In this document: positions 1 through 10,493 of the stretch, in pieces
Layout of the letters: every line of letters begins with the position of its first letter
How positions within the stretch are numbered: the first letter of the stretch is position 1
Assembly: GCA_022572805.1 (NCBI GenBank)
Contig: JACZVF010000005.1
Span: 1 to 32,067, forward strand
Length of the DNA stretch: 32,067 nucleotides
Origin: Chloroflexota bacterium
GTDB lineage: Bacteria; Chloroflexota; Dehalococcoidia; Lucifugimonadales; JADFKI01
Direction: 5' to 3'
The notes under the pieces: generated by a model
The model's input: the letters and a program-made list of their open reading frames with translations, nothing else
Told to the model about the DNA's origin: nothing
The model's database searches: none
Made by a program: the position numbers and the translations under genes

Positions 1-2
1 GC

Positions 3-668
3 ATCTCCAGGAGGTACGAACTGCTTAATACCGTCATGACCGGCGGAAGACATCACGCCTGGCGACGCATGGCAGCCAAGTCGGCAGTCGCAGGTGGCCT
101 GAACGGCCTTGCGCTGGACCTGGCAACGGGCACCGGCGACTTCGCCCTGGAGCTGGCGCGGCACCCCAATATTTCCGGTGTCGTTGGCCTGGATTTCGCC
201 CCCGAGATGCTGGCCCTTGCGGCTGAAAAATCCAACCGGCGAAAGATAAGGCAGGAGTTGGGTTTTGCGCTTGGAGACGCCCACGCGCTTCCCTTCGCGA
301 GCGAAGCCTTCATATGCGTTACCGTTGGCTTTGGCGTAAGAAACTTCGTAGACGTACCTGCGGCCCTGGCTGAGATGGTCAGGGTGCTGCAGCCGGGCGG
401 ACGGGTCGTCATTCTGGAGATAGTCAGGTTGGAGGGAAGAGGGCTGCTAGCCAGGGTGTTGCCGGTCTACTTTCGATACGTCACTCCGTGGATTGGAGCC
501 CTGCTTGCAGGCGATCGCGAGGCGTACACCTATCTGCCGCAATCGGTGGAGGGTTTTCTCAGTGCCGGGGAGCTTGCCGAGTTAATGAAAAACGCTGGTC
601 TGCAAGACGTCAGCCACGACTCGCTTGGTCTGGGAACGGTTGCCATACATACGGGTGTAAAGCCGTAA
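3..668 (+). CDS. ubiE: UbiE/MenG-type class I SAM-dependent methyltransferase, 5' partial
   Basis: The ORF frame is open upstream of the called ATG and reads ISRRYELLNTVMTGGRHHAWRR, a typical UbiE N-terminal motif. It is followed by the SAM motif LDLATGTGDFALELA and by VGFGVRNFVDVPAALAEMVRVLQPGG. The CDS is therefore cut by the window edge. Confidence 0.88.
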   Translation: MSRRYELLNTVMTGGRHHAWRRMAAKSAVAGGLNGLALDLATGTGDFALELARHPNISGVVGLDFAPEMLALAAEKSNRRKIRQELGFALGDAHALPFASEAFICVTVGFGVRNFVDVPAALAEMVRVLQPGGRVVILEIVRLEGRGLLARVLPVYFRYVTPWIGALLAGDREAYTYLPQSVEGFLSAGELAELMKNAGLQDVSHDSLGLGTVAIHTGVKP

Positions 669-669
669 A

Positions 670-1842
670 CTAGGCGCCGGGCGGACGCTCTTCCAGCTGA
701 ACGCCGGTCATGTTAATCTCACCCTCGCGCAAGAATTCCACCTGTATCTCCTGGCCTACGTCAAATGTCCACAGCAGCGTAAGGAACCTCGCCATATCCG
801 GCGTCGGAATGTCGTTCAGCTTGGTCACGATGTCGCCGACGCGAATGCCGGCCAGGTATGCGGGGCCATCCCGGGACATGCGCGTAACGATTATCCCGTC
901 GGTGAGGCTGATTCCTAGCTGGTTTGCCCTTGCGGGCGTAACGTCTGCCCCTGTCAGTCCGATTAGCGGTCTCGTGACCCGTCCGTGCTCAATCAGGCTG
1001 TCGATAATAGGGCTGGCCACCGAGGAGCTGACTGCGAAGCCTATTCCCTGCGCACGGCGTAGGATGGCGGTGTTAATGCCGATCACCTCCCCATTCAGGT
1101 TGATGAGAGGTCCTCCGCTGTTGCCGTCGTTGATGGCGGCGTCGGTCTGAATCAGGTCGTACAGGTCACCGCGGTCCGTGCTGATGGTCCGCCCGCGAGC
1201 GCTCACAATTCCCAGCGTCACCGTTGGTCCGCCCTTGAGAGCCAGCGCGTTCCCCAGAGCGACAACCCAGTCGCCCACTTCCAGGTTGTCGGAGTTGCCG
1301 AATGAGACCGCGGGAAGATTTTCGGCGTCGATCTTCAAGACGGCCAGGTCTGTTATGCGGTCCTTGCCCACTACCTTTGCCTTGTAGCTTTCGCCCGATG
1401 GCAGGTTGACCACTATCTCTTCCGCGCCCTGGACCACGTGGAAATTAGTGAGTATGTAACCGTCGGCTCGAATTACGGTTCCCGTGCCTGCGCCCTCATC
1501 AGTGAAATCGAAGAAAAGACCTCGGTTGAGCGACTCAACTGATATGGAAACAACGGATGGCTCAATGGTGTCGACCAGCCTGGCGATGGAGGGGAGCGCG
1601 GAGAGGGTTCGGATAGGTGGCAATGCAGCGTTGGCAAGCTGCGCTGCCGATGGCCCGCCGACCTGGCCTGCGCCATTGGGAATGATAGGGTCTCCGAAGG
1701 ACGATAGCTGAGGGGACGGTTCCGGCGCGGCTTGATTGCTGCAGGCGGCGATGGCCAGTATGCCGACGAGAAAAAAGGCCAGACGGCCTGCTGTGCTAAT
1801 CTGCCTCAGCCCCCGAAGATACCACGTCACGAAGCCTGACAC
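670..1842 (-). CDS. HtrA/DegP-like S1C serine protease with C-terminal PDZ domain, probable lipoprotein
   Basis: Lipobox-like LAIAAC. Catalytic triad contexts TNFHVVQ (His), DLAVLKID (Asp) and DGNSGGPL (Ser). PDZ-like tail GPAYLAGIRVGDIVTKLNDIP. Confidence 0.9.
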   Translation of the reverse strand: MSGFVTWYLRGLRQISTAGRLAFFLVGILAIAACSNQAAPEPSPQLSSFGDPIIPNGAGQVGGPSAAQLANAALPPIRTLSALPSIARLVDTIEPSVVSISVESLNRGLFFDFTDEGAGTGTVIRADGYILTNFHVVQGAEEIVVNLPSGESYKAKVVGKDRITDLAVLKIDAENLPAVSFGNSDNLEVGDWVVALGNALALKGGPTVTLGIVSARGRTISTDRGDLYDLIQTDAAINDGNSGGPLINLNGEVIGINTAILRRAQGIGFAVSSSVASPIIDSLIEHGRVTRPLIGLTGADVTPARANQLGISLTDGIIVTRMSRDGPAYLAGIRVGDIVTKLNDIPTPDMARFLTLLWTFDVGQEIQVEFLREGEINMTGVQLEERPPGA

Positions 1843-2749
1843 GTGACAACCCCGCCCAAAGAAGTTTCAGGCCCCGTTTCTCGTCATTCAACTTCCGTGA
1901 TTTGGCCAGGTACCTTGCGTGGCGAGAGGTTAACAGGGCACAGAACAGTAATATCATAGCCGACAAGTAAACCCAGGTCAACAGCGCCATAACGGCACTA
2001 ACGGGGCCGTAGACTGCATTATAGGCCGGGAACGCCCTTACGTAAGTCACGAATCCCCACTTGGCGCCCTCGAACACAACGGCCCCCAATAGCGCCCCCA
2101 TCCAAACGTCCGCAATCGTGACCTTGGTGTTCGGAAGGAAACGGTAGAGCACCAAAAATGCGCCGAACGTGATGATGGGCGTGATTAATTGGGCCACCAG
2201 ATGCCACAGCGTTGTGGTGACGCCTCCGCCGCCCTGGGTGAGGCCTTGAGCGAGGTAGGAAGTTATCTCGCTGAAGAAGCCTATGGTGGGCGCGATGAAT
2301 ATTAACCCAAGCATCAGCAGCCCGGCGCTCACCGTCAGGCTGAAGTCGATGAGGCGTTCCTTCAGGAATGGCCTGGTCTTTCGGATGCCCCACGCGGCGT
2401 TTATTCCCTTGCGCATGGCCCCGAAGGCCGACGTGGAGGCCCAGAGCAGGCCAAGCACGCTGGCGATACCGGTTATGGCCCTGGTCCGGACCACGCCCTG
2501 CATAGTGTCGCTGATGAACTCGGCGGATACGGGTATGACGCCCGCCATCTCTACGGCTAGCTGATCGCGCTCGGCCGTTGGCCCCAGGACGAAACCGGCG
2601 ATGGATATCATTGCCAGTATCAACGGGAACAGGGAAAAAAGTGTGTAGAACGAGATGGCCCCTGCCATGTAGGGGCAGTTCTTGTCCAAAAACTCGCTCA
2701 CAAGGTCGGTGCAAAAGAGTACGAACCTGATGAAGTAGACAATGCCCAT
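1796..2749 (-). CDS. YihY/virulence factor BrkB family membrane protein
   Basis: Multiple TM segments and family-typical motifs: AGAISFYTLFSLFPLILAMISIAGF, YRFLPNTKVTIADVWMGALLGAVVFEGAKWGF, YGPVSAVMALLTWVYLSAMILLFCALL. Confidence 0.88.
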   Translation of the reverse strand: MGIVYFIRFVLFCTDLVSEFLDKNCPYMAGAISFYTLFSLFPLILAMISIAGFVLGPTAERDQLAVEMAGVIPVSAEFISDTMQGVVRTRAITGIASVLGLLWASTSAFGAMRKGINAAWGIRKTRPFLKERLIDFSLTVSAGLLMLGLIFIAPTIGFFSEITSYLAQGLTQGGGGVTTTLWHLVAQLITPIITFGAFLVLYRFLPNTKVTIADVWMGALLGAVVFEGAKWGFVTYVRAFPAYNAVYGPVSAVMALLTWVYLSAMILLFCALLTSRHARYLAKSRKLNDEKRGLKLLWAGLSRVRLRDVVSSGAEAD

Positions 2750-2796
2750 AACAACTTTAAGCCGGAGTCACGATCTTAAGCGTTCGCGACGCCGGT

Positions 2797-3663
2797 CTAT
2801 ATCTCCAAGAATCTGCGGATAATACGTACTGTGTCGTCCAAATTATCGTTGTGTAGCCCGTGGCCCGCGCCCGGCACCTCCTCAACGATGCCGTTCTCGT
2901 CAGGTATGGTGGCCGCTATCTTGTCCGCCTGCTTTCGGTCCAGCACCGTGCTGTTCTCTCCTCGCAGCACCAGCGTCTTGCAGGAAATCCTGCCTACACA
3001 ATCCCAGAGAAACGGCCCCTCCTTCAAGGCGGTGCGCCCCATTAACCAGGAGATTTCCGGGTCGGTCTTGGGCACCAGAATGCCATCCCAATTGGTCCTA
3101 TACGTGTGCCTGATGAGGTCCCAGATGCCGTCTGCCGACATTTCAGGCCCGTTCTCCTTGTGCCACTCGAAAGCCATTTGAGGGGTGAAAAAGCCTTTTG
3201 GACGTTCAGCGAGACCCTCTTGCTGCCTCCGCTCCGCCGTTTCCCGGCCGTGAGGTGACGGGTCGGGCAGGGGGCCGTAATCACCCAGGACCAGGTGGTC
3301 CACCATGTGACCGTAGTACGCTCCCAATGCCATGCCAATTCTGGAGCCCTGGGAGTGACCGTAGTAGCTGAAGGGGAATATGCCTAGCTTCTGAACAAAT
3401 GCGGCAACGTCCGAGGCGAAGGCCTGGGCGGAGTAGCCCTCCCGGCTCCAGTCACTATCGCCGCAGCCACGGGCGTCAAGCGCGTACACGTGCCAACGGT
3501 CCGACATCAGGGGCGCCAGATCATCGAACATGTGGGCATGTCCGCCGATCCCGTGCATCAGCACGAGTGGCGGCTTCGTCCCGTCGCCTCCCCAGTCCAG
3601 GTAGTGGACGTTGAGGTCGTTCACCCTTACCCATTTGTCTTCCGGATACGGACTGGACGTCAT
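2797..3663 (-). CDS. alpha/beta hydrolase
   Basis: HGIGGHAHMFDDLAPL oxyanion region, nucleophile elbow YYGHSQGSRIG, and C-terminal GAGHGLHND. The start is probably the internal ATG (MTSSPYPEDKW) rather than the longest-ORF ATG at 3693. Confidence 0.85.
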   Translation of the reverse strand: MTSSPYPEDKWVRVNDLNVHYLDWGGDGTKPPLVLMHGIGGHAHMFDDLAPLMSDRWHVYALDARGCGDSDWSREGYSAQAFASDVAAFVQKLGIFPFSYYGHSQGSRIGMALGAYYGHMVDHLVLGDYGPLPDPSPHGRETAERRQQEGLAERPKGFFTPQMAFEWHKENGPEMSADGIWDLIRHTYRTNWDGILVPKTDPEISWLMGRTALKEGPFLWDCVGRISCKTLVLRGENSTVLDRKQADKIAATIPDENGIVEEVPGAGHGLHNDNLDDTVRIIRRFLEI

Positions 3664-3890
3664 ACGCTCCATGCCTCTACCTGCGACTGCCAATTATACC
3701 CGGCGTCCGTTAGCGCCTGCCAGTGCCTGCCGGAAATGATTGCGTGACAGGCGGACTACTAAATTTGCATACCATCCCTAAACCCCCATACGAATAAACG
3801 TCAACCATGACATTGAAACTTGCGAGGCTTTATTATCGGGCAAATGGCGTGGGCCATCAAGTAGCTGCCCTTAAATAGTACCCAGGGTAA

Positions 3891-3919
3891 TTGACATAGC
3901 CGGTGGGTCAACTTAAGTT
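3891..3919 (+). promoter_or_regulatory. Putative sigma70-type promoter for the collagen-like lipoprotein gene (TTGACA-17-TAAGTT)
   Basis: Perfect -35 TTGACA at 3891-3896, 17 bp spacer, weak -10 TAAGTT at 3914-3919. Lies in the intergenic region ~110 bp upstream of the ATG at 4029. Confidence 0.4.
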
Positions 3920-4016
3920 AATCTGGTCTGGAATATCGGAGCGTCCGGGCCTGCATTTTGGCAGCGCCCAATCGCATTAAGCGCACGATGCTGTGGGCAT
4001 GCATAATCAGAGGTAG

Positions 4017-5264
<1,248 letters not shown>

Positions 5265-5295
5265 CCGCCGAGCCAATTTGTCCGGGGACCAAATT

Positions 5296-5331
5296 GAGGG
5301 TGGGCCAAGCGGCCCACCCTCTTTGCTTTCT
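5296..5331 (+). terminator. Rho-independent-like terminator between convergent genes
   Basis: Perfect 11 bp stem gagggtgggcc-aagc-ggcccaccctc followed by tttgctttct. Confidence 0.8.
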
Positions 5332-5337
5332 GTGCTG

Positions 5338-7668
5338 CTAGGGCGGAGAACCGGAGGGACGGGCTCCCAGTCGGCGCGACTTTTCTCGCCGCCGGTTCAT
5401 TCGCATACCTGCCACAAGGCCTATCGGCATTATCAGCAGCGTGGCGTTCGTCAAGCCCGTAGCCCAGCCGACGTGACCGCTTGGCGCATTGCATCCGGCG
5501 GAACCAGCGGCCGCCGGGTCCTGGATGGACTCTGCGGTGATGAATACCTGCGGCGTGGAGGATTCGCTTGGCTCCGGGGGCTCTGGCGTCGGCCTGGATG
5601 CTTCCTCCGTCGGTGTAGCCGTTGGCAGGGCCACCGCCACGGTCCCCGCACCGGACAGGCTTTCCACAGTTGGCGTGGCCGTGGGGGTGCGCTCTGGCTT
5701 CGGAGTTGCCGTCACAGTCGGCAGCGCGGCGAATGTAAGGTCGAATCGTGTCGGCCCTCCTTGTAAGATGCGCAGCGGAGCCTTCATCAATGCCGGCAAA
5801 TCGCCCAGGTAAATCTGGATGGGCTGGCCGACGTAGGAGCGGTCCGGCGGTAGGATGACCAGGCTGCCATACGAATCCCCGTCGATGGCGGCCGGCAGGC
5901 TGGTGTAATCGCCTATTTTCGCAATCAGCCTTGCATTGTCGGGGATGCTTCCGCCGTTGCGGATGGTTATTCGTCCCGAAAGGATCACGGGCTCCAGGGG
6001 CCGTGGAGTCGGCGTGGCGGTGGGAATTCGGCTGGGCGTGGCCGTGGGCTTAGGCGTCGCGGTTGGCCTGAGCCGGGCCAGCACCGTCGCAATGCCCACG
6101 GTTGCAGTGGGCAACGGCAATACGCGCACAGACACCTTGATTGACCTGGGACCTCCATTGGATTCGATTTCGATTGTGCCGGAGAGGTTACCCGGCTGAG
6201 CCGACTCACTGATTGCCACCTCGATGATGTCACGGCCCCTGACGGTGTCGGTAGAGCTCTTCACCTCCAGCCACTCCGGCCAGCTCACCACCGTCCATTC
6301 CAGCGTGCCCCGGCCATTGTTGGAGACCGCGAATGACGCCCTGTCGGAATCGCCCTCTGTGATTGCCCCGAACGCCCAGTCCGGTGGACTCACGGCTATG
6401 AGCGCACCCTTCCCGACCTCGAAGGTGTCGCCGTCGGTGACCTCATCTCCACGGGCGGGGGGGCCGCTTTTCCCGGCGTCCGAGGGAAACGGGACGTCAT
6501 CAAACAAGAACTCGAAGGCCTGGTAGCCTCGAAGCTGCCCTGCCAGCTCGTAGTCGCCGGCGAGTGTGCCAAAGGGGATTGTCCACAGGAACTCCATGGT
6601 GTCGGATTCATCGTTCGGGTCCAGGGGGCCAAGCATGACGTCATGACCCTCCGCATTGCTGTTGTAGAAGAGCGATCCGGTTGGACCCTTCACCAGAAAC
6701 GTAACGCTATAGGTCATTGTCACCGCGCCATCGTTCTTAACGCGGTACAGGAATATCGCCTCGTCTCCCGGCTTGTAAACCGAGCTTCGCACCTTCAGTT
6801 GGGACAGCAGACCGTTGGCATTTCGGTCTAAGGAGATAGAGACATCGATTGTGGAGGTGCCGGCGTTTGACTCAATCTTCAGCCGGTCGTCAAAACTCCC
6901 TTTGAGGGTGGTGCTACGGACCTGCAATATGATTGTCTGGTTGTTGGTGACAAGCACAGACTCCTGCGGATCGTCATCGCTGGTGGGCGGCGATATTAGC
7001 TCAAGCCAGTCCGGCAGCTCCACCACCTTCCAGATGAGGTCTCCCGCCTGCCGGTTTGGGTTGGCCACGATAATCCGGGCCTGCGGCGTGTCGTCGTCCT
7101 CCACGTCGCCAAAATCGATGGATGACCGGGAGACAAAAAGTGATGCTGCGGAATTTTGTATGATAATCCTGCGTGTCTGTTCGTCCTGAATATTGGAAAA
7201 GTTTTCAGCATCCCGAACAGTTATAATTATCTGGTGATTGCCGGAGTCGGTGTCGAAGGGCGCATTCCAGCTATATGTAATCTTTTTTCGCTCTTCCGGT
7301 TCCAGTTGCAGTTCTGTATTGCCGTCGAGCGTATCGTCCGTGCTGTAAATTAGCTTATCGTCGTCATCCCGTACCTCGAAGACCACGACGTAATTCTCAT
7401 CATAATCCGGGTCGTCGTCGTCGTACGCCGTTAGGTTGCGCAGGTCCGTAAACCGGACCTCTATCTGGATCTTGGCGCCCTTGGGGAAGACAGACTCCAC
7501 CTTGTCCGTTTTGGCATCCAATACGACGAGATCGGTAATTTCCACAGTTTGAGAGCTTTGTGTAAAGGGCTGGGCGAAAACCGTGGCCAAAAATGCGAAC
7601 GCCACGCCCGCGCCCACCAGCGATAGTGCGCACATGCGGAATTTGACTTTGGCTTTGAACAAATGCAA
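5338..7668 (-). CDS. Secreted/cell-surface protein with BACON-like Ig-fold repeats, Thr/Pro-rich linkers and C-terminal TM plus basic tail
   Basis: N-terminal signal sequence (SLVGAGVAFAFLATVFAQ). Two related modules: LFVSRSSIDFGDVEDDDTPQARIIVANPNRQAGDLIWKVVELPDWLEL and LIAVSPPDWAFGAITEGDSDRASFAVSNNGRGTLEWTVVSWPEWLEV. Linker PTATPKPTATPSRIPTATPTPRP. C-terminal hydrophobic segment TLLIMPIGLVAGM followed by RMNRRREKSRR. Confidence 0.75.
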   Translation of the reverse strand: MHLFKAKVKFRMCALSLVGAGVAFAFLATVFAQPFTQSSQTVEITDLVVLDAKTDKVESVFPKGAKIQIEVRFTDLRNLTAYDDDDPDYDENYVVVFEVRDDDDKLIYSTDDTLDGNTELQLEPEERKKITYSWNAPFDTDSGNHQIIITVRDAENFSNIQDEQTRRIIIQNSAASLFVSRSSIDFGDVEDDDTPQARIIVANPNRQAGDLIWKVVELPDWLELISPPTSDDDPQESVLVTNNQTIILQVRSTTLKGSFDDRLKIESNAGTSTIDVSISLDRNANGLLSQLKVRSSVYKPGDEAIFLYRVKNDGAVTMTYSVTFLVKGPTGSLFYNSNAEGHDVMLGPLDPNDESDTMEFLWTIPFGTLAGDYELAGQLRGYQAFEFLFDDVPFPSDAGKSGPPARGDEVTDGDTFEVGKGALIAVSPPDWAFGAITEGDSDRASFAVSNNGRGTLEWTVVSWPEWLEVKSSTDTVRGRDIIEVAISESAQPGNLSGTIEIESNGGPRSIKVSVRVLPLPTATVGIATVLARLRPTATPKPTATPSRIPTATPTPRPLEPVILSGRITIRNGGSIPDNARLIAKIGDYTSLPAAIDGDSYGSLVILPPDRSYVGQPIQIYLGDLPALMKAPLRILQGGPTRFDLTFAALPTVTATPKPERTPTATPTVESLSGAGTVAVALPTATPTEEASRPTPEPPEPSESSTPQVFITAESIQDPAAAGSAGCNAPSGHVGWATGLTNATLLIMPIGLVAGMRMNRRREKSRRLGARPSGSPP

Positions 7669-7942
7669 AGCTATGGTTTAGGTACCCTAATGGAATGGAT
7701 TTGCGTCTTCTTCAGTATACGAGAGGCCAACCATTTCAGGTTTATATATAGACCGTTGCGCCTGGGTATGGATAGCTGAATTCAGAGAGGTTTTCTTTAC
7801 AGTCTTAATCGTGGTGATTACACGCATTCGAGGTTCTTTTAGCACCGGTCACTAGCCGTCTTTAAGTTGAATGCCGCTCGACTAACCCACTTACCAAGTG
7901 GCCAACCAATTTTGGACGAGCTGAGGAGATTGGGGGGACAAA

Positions 7943-10243
7943 TTGGCAATACGAATCGAGGCATCCCAGGACGACTTGGCGCGGCCATTTCGACTTAACG
8001 CACCAGACGTAGTACCCGAGTTCCGGCAGGCCCTTGACGACATGGTAGCTATTGCAAGAAAGGGTCATCGGCGGGACAGCGAGTTCTTTAACCCCGACGG
8101 CGATTGGTTAAAGTCCCGGATGCGTATTTTCCAGGACCTGCCTGAAATCGAACAGCGGGAAGTCCTAAAAGAAGTTGAAGACATCGGGAGAGAGGCCAAG
8201 GCGGCCAATTCGCAGGGCAAGGCCGCCATGCGGGCAGGCCCCGACGTAGTCTTCAGGCTCGATAACGGTGGCATGGCCTGTTACAGCCAGCTTGGTGTAG
8301 CCCGACGACCGGACCTTACCCGGTATTTCATTGAGGGCTTCGCAGGCAACCGGGATTCGCTGTCATTCAGCGTTGCCGACCAGAGGCTTTTCGTGGATGT
8401 TCTTCCCTACGTGACCCGATACATGGAGGCCGCTTTTGCCGAAGGCGCCCGCATAATTCAGTCTGACCGCCAGGTATGCGACGCTCCCGGAAGATCCTTC
8501 CACGCCCGCCAGTTGCTGTTCGGGGACCGTTATCCCCAACTACCGTATCTCTGGCGGCAGCTCACGTTCGAACTTCCCGAAAGCGAATTCCAGGAATCCC
8601 CGGACATCCTGGAGGTGTCGGTGCCGCACTGGCTCGAAGACCTTGGAATGCCGGATGACCTGGTGGCCAGAGTCAAGGATGCCGGGCTGAACCAGTTGGT
8701 GTTCAGGTCGCCGACCAGGGGCCTTTCCTTTCATCTGGGCTTCGACTACCTGGGCGAGCACAAAATGGGGCCGCTTTCCATTGCCATGTTCCTTGTGAAA
8801 CAGAAAAACGGGCTGGCTGTGCAGGCCGCGCTGAGCATGGCACGCGCCAAGACCATCCACGGGGAAGTCAAAAATACCGCCGTTGTGACCGCCGGGCCTT
8901 CGCTGCACGGCAAGAGCACCCTCACCATCATGATGGAGTTCGAGGACAGCGACCTAGCACGGCTTCTGGGACTCGTCCACGATCCCGAAGAGGGTGTCTA
9001 CCCGATGAACGACGACATCATTCTGCTGCACCCGCTGGATGAGCCCATAGACACCGTTCGGGACGGCAATAGGCTGCGCATCTCCTACGGCATCGACGGC
9101 ACCGAAAATAACCTCTACGCCGTGCCATACGGCCTGAACCGACAGGACGACCCAATAACGTACGACGTCGTGCGGGGGACTGAGGGCGCTCCGAACCCAC
9201 AGGAGTCCCTGGAGAACGTGGTCGTCGACCCGTCCACCGGCGTGCCGGACTACTCCCAGAATCCTGTGCGGAACATGCGCATGATTCTCTCTCGCACCCG
9301 CCTCATCGAGAGGAAGAGCGCTTCGCACCTCCTGTCCATCATGACGGACGGCCGCGTGCAGAGCTCGGTCCACGTTCCGATGACGGATACGGACCGCATT
9401 TTCTGGCAGGCCGTTATGCGGCAAAATACCGTTATCCCACCGCTGCGCCGCCTCAGCCTTGAGCAGTACGTCCGTGTGCTGATGTACGGCGAGGCTGTTC
9501 AGATGGGAGCGGCCATAGGCGCCATCGGCAGGCCCTACGTGGAGTACTTCTCGGACCCCTTCATCATCGGGCTTGAGGACGAGAACGCCAACCTGCTATA
9601 CCACATCCTTCAGCAGCTTTCCTGGGACGGCATGCCCCAGAATTATTACGTATTCAACACGGGTGGTGTCGGCGCAGACTCCAATGATGAGGCCGGCGGG
9701 ACGCGTTACAGAAAGATCCCCAGGGAGCTGACCCTCATGCTCCAGGAGGCCCTGCTTAGAGACGCCGTGCGCTTCGAGTACGATTCCGCCATACGGTCGG
9801 AGGTGGCTGTGGCCGTCCTGAATCTGCAAGGGGAGGAGATTCTTGATCTCAGGCAGGAGTGGCTGCCCATCAATATCTACGGCGCCTCCGACTACACAAC
9901 TCGGGTAGTGGACCTCAGGCGCCGCCGGTACTACGGCGTGTCCTCTGAGGACAAGGCCGGCATACTGCGTTACACGAAGGCCACCGATGCGCTCCTGGAC
10001 CTGGGTGATGTTCCCGCGCCGGCCAACGAGCGGGAGCTGGCGTGGCTGCTTTCGTTCCATTGGAACACCGATAACGCGTACAACACGTTGCAGGAGCTCG
10101 GGGCCCACCGAAGTGAGGGCAGCAGCCCTTGCGAATACCTGATACGGGCGTTGCAGTGGAAGTATGATGACGGCACAAGGGCCGGCCTGAGCCTCTCCGG
10201 CGACGCGGCCAATGCACTGCGGGCGCTGGGACTTCGTCCATAA
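7943..10243 (+). CDS. Divergent ATP-type PEP carboxykinase-like P-loop protein, function unknown
   Basis: P-loop-like VVTAGPSLHGKSTLT, acidic YPMNDDIILL, and PEPCK-like IPPLRRLSLEQYVRVLMYGEA and YYVFNTGGVG...GTRYRKIPRELT. TTG start with purine-rich upstream sequence. Confidence 0.65.
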   Translation: MAIRIEASQDDLARPFRLNAPDVVPEFRQALDDMVAIARKGHRRDSEFFNPDGDWLKSRMRIFQDLPEIEQREVLKEVEDIGREAKAANSQGKAAMRAGPDVVFRLDNGGMACYSQLGVARRPDLTRYFIEGFAGNRDSLSFSVADQRLFVDVLPYVTRYMEAAFAEGARIIQSDRQVCDAPGRSFHARQLLFGDRYPQLPYLWRQLTFELPESEFQESPDILEVSVPHWLEDLGMPDDLVARVKDAGLNQLVFRSPTRGLSFHLGFDYLGEHKMGPLSIAMFLVKQKNGLAVQAALSMARAKTIHGEVKNTAVVTAGPSLHGKSTLTIMMEFEDSDLARLLGLVHDPEEGVYPMNDDIILLHPLDEPIDTVRDGNRLRISYGIDGTENNLYAVPYGLNRQDDPITYDVVRGTEGAPNPQESLENVVVDPSTGVPDYSQNPVRNMRMILSRTRLIERKSASHLLSIMTDGRVQSSVHVPMTDTDRIFWQAVMRQNTVIPPLRRLSLEQYVRVLMYGEAVQMGAAIGAIGRPYVEYFSDPFIIGLEDENANLLYHILQQLSWDGMPQNYYVFNTGGVGADSNDEAGGTRYRKIPRELTLMLQEALLRDAVRFEYDSAIRSEVAVAVLNLQGEEILDLRQEWLPINIYGASDYTTRVVDLRRRRYYGVSSEDKAGILRYTKATDALLDLGDVPAPANERELAWLLSFHWNTDNAYNTLQELGAHRSEGSSPCEYLIRALQWKYDDGTRAGLSLSGDAANALRALGLRP

Positions 10244-10493
10244 CGTTCTGAATCGCCTGATAAGGCCCTTCAGCCGATTCAATCGCGAGTACCTGGAGCA
10301 GTCCCATTGAGTAGCCAGTCTCAAGGTGACTGCTCTCTTCTGTCGATATGGCGCGCGCGCTGTGATAATATCCTCTACGGCGTTTTGGTGTTTATCAGTT
10401 GGGCCCCAGAGGGAACGGACAGGCCCAAACGAAGGTTCCGGTGCAACGGCCTTCCTTCACCCAACACCCGCAGAAGCCGGCAGAGGAGATTTT

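Noticed and set aside
2019-2714. 231 aa ORF on the same strand but another frame within the YihY/BrkB gene
   Set aside because: Composition-driven out-of-frame ORF inside a gene with strong family motifs; His/Arg/Gly-rich with no recognisable domain.
9596-10324. 242 aa minus-strand ORF opposite the PEPCK-like gene
   Set aside because: Shadow ORF antisense to a coherent 766 aa coding frame; no family features.
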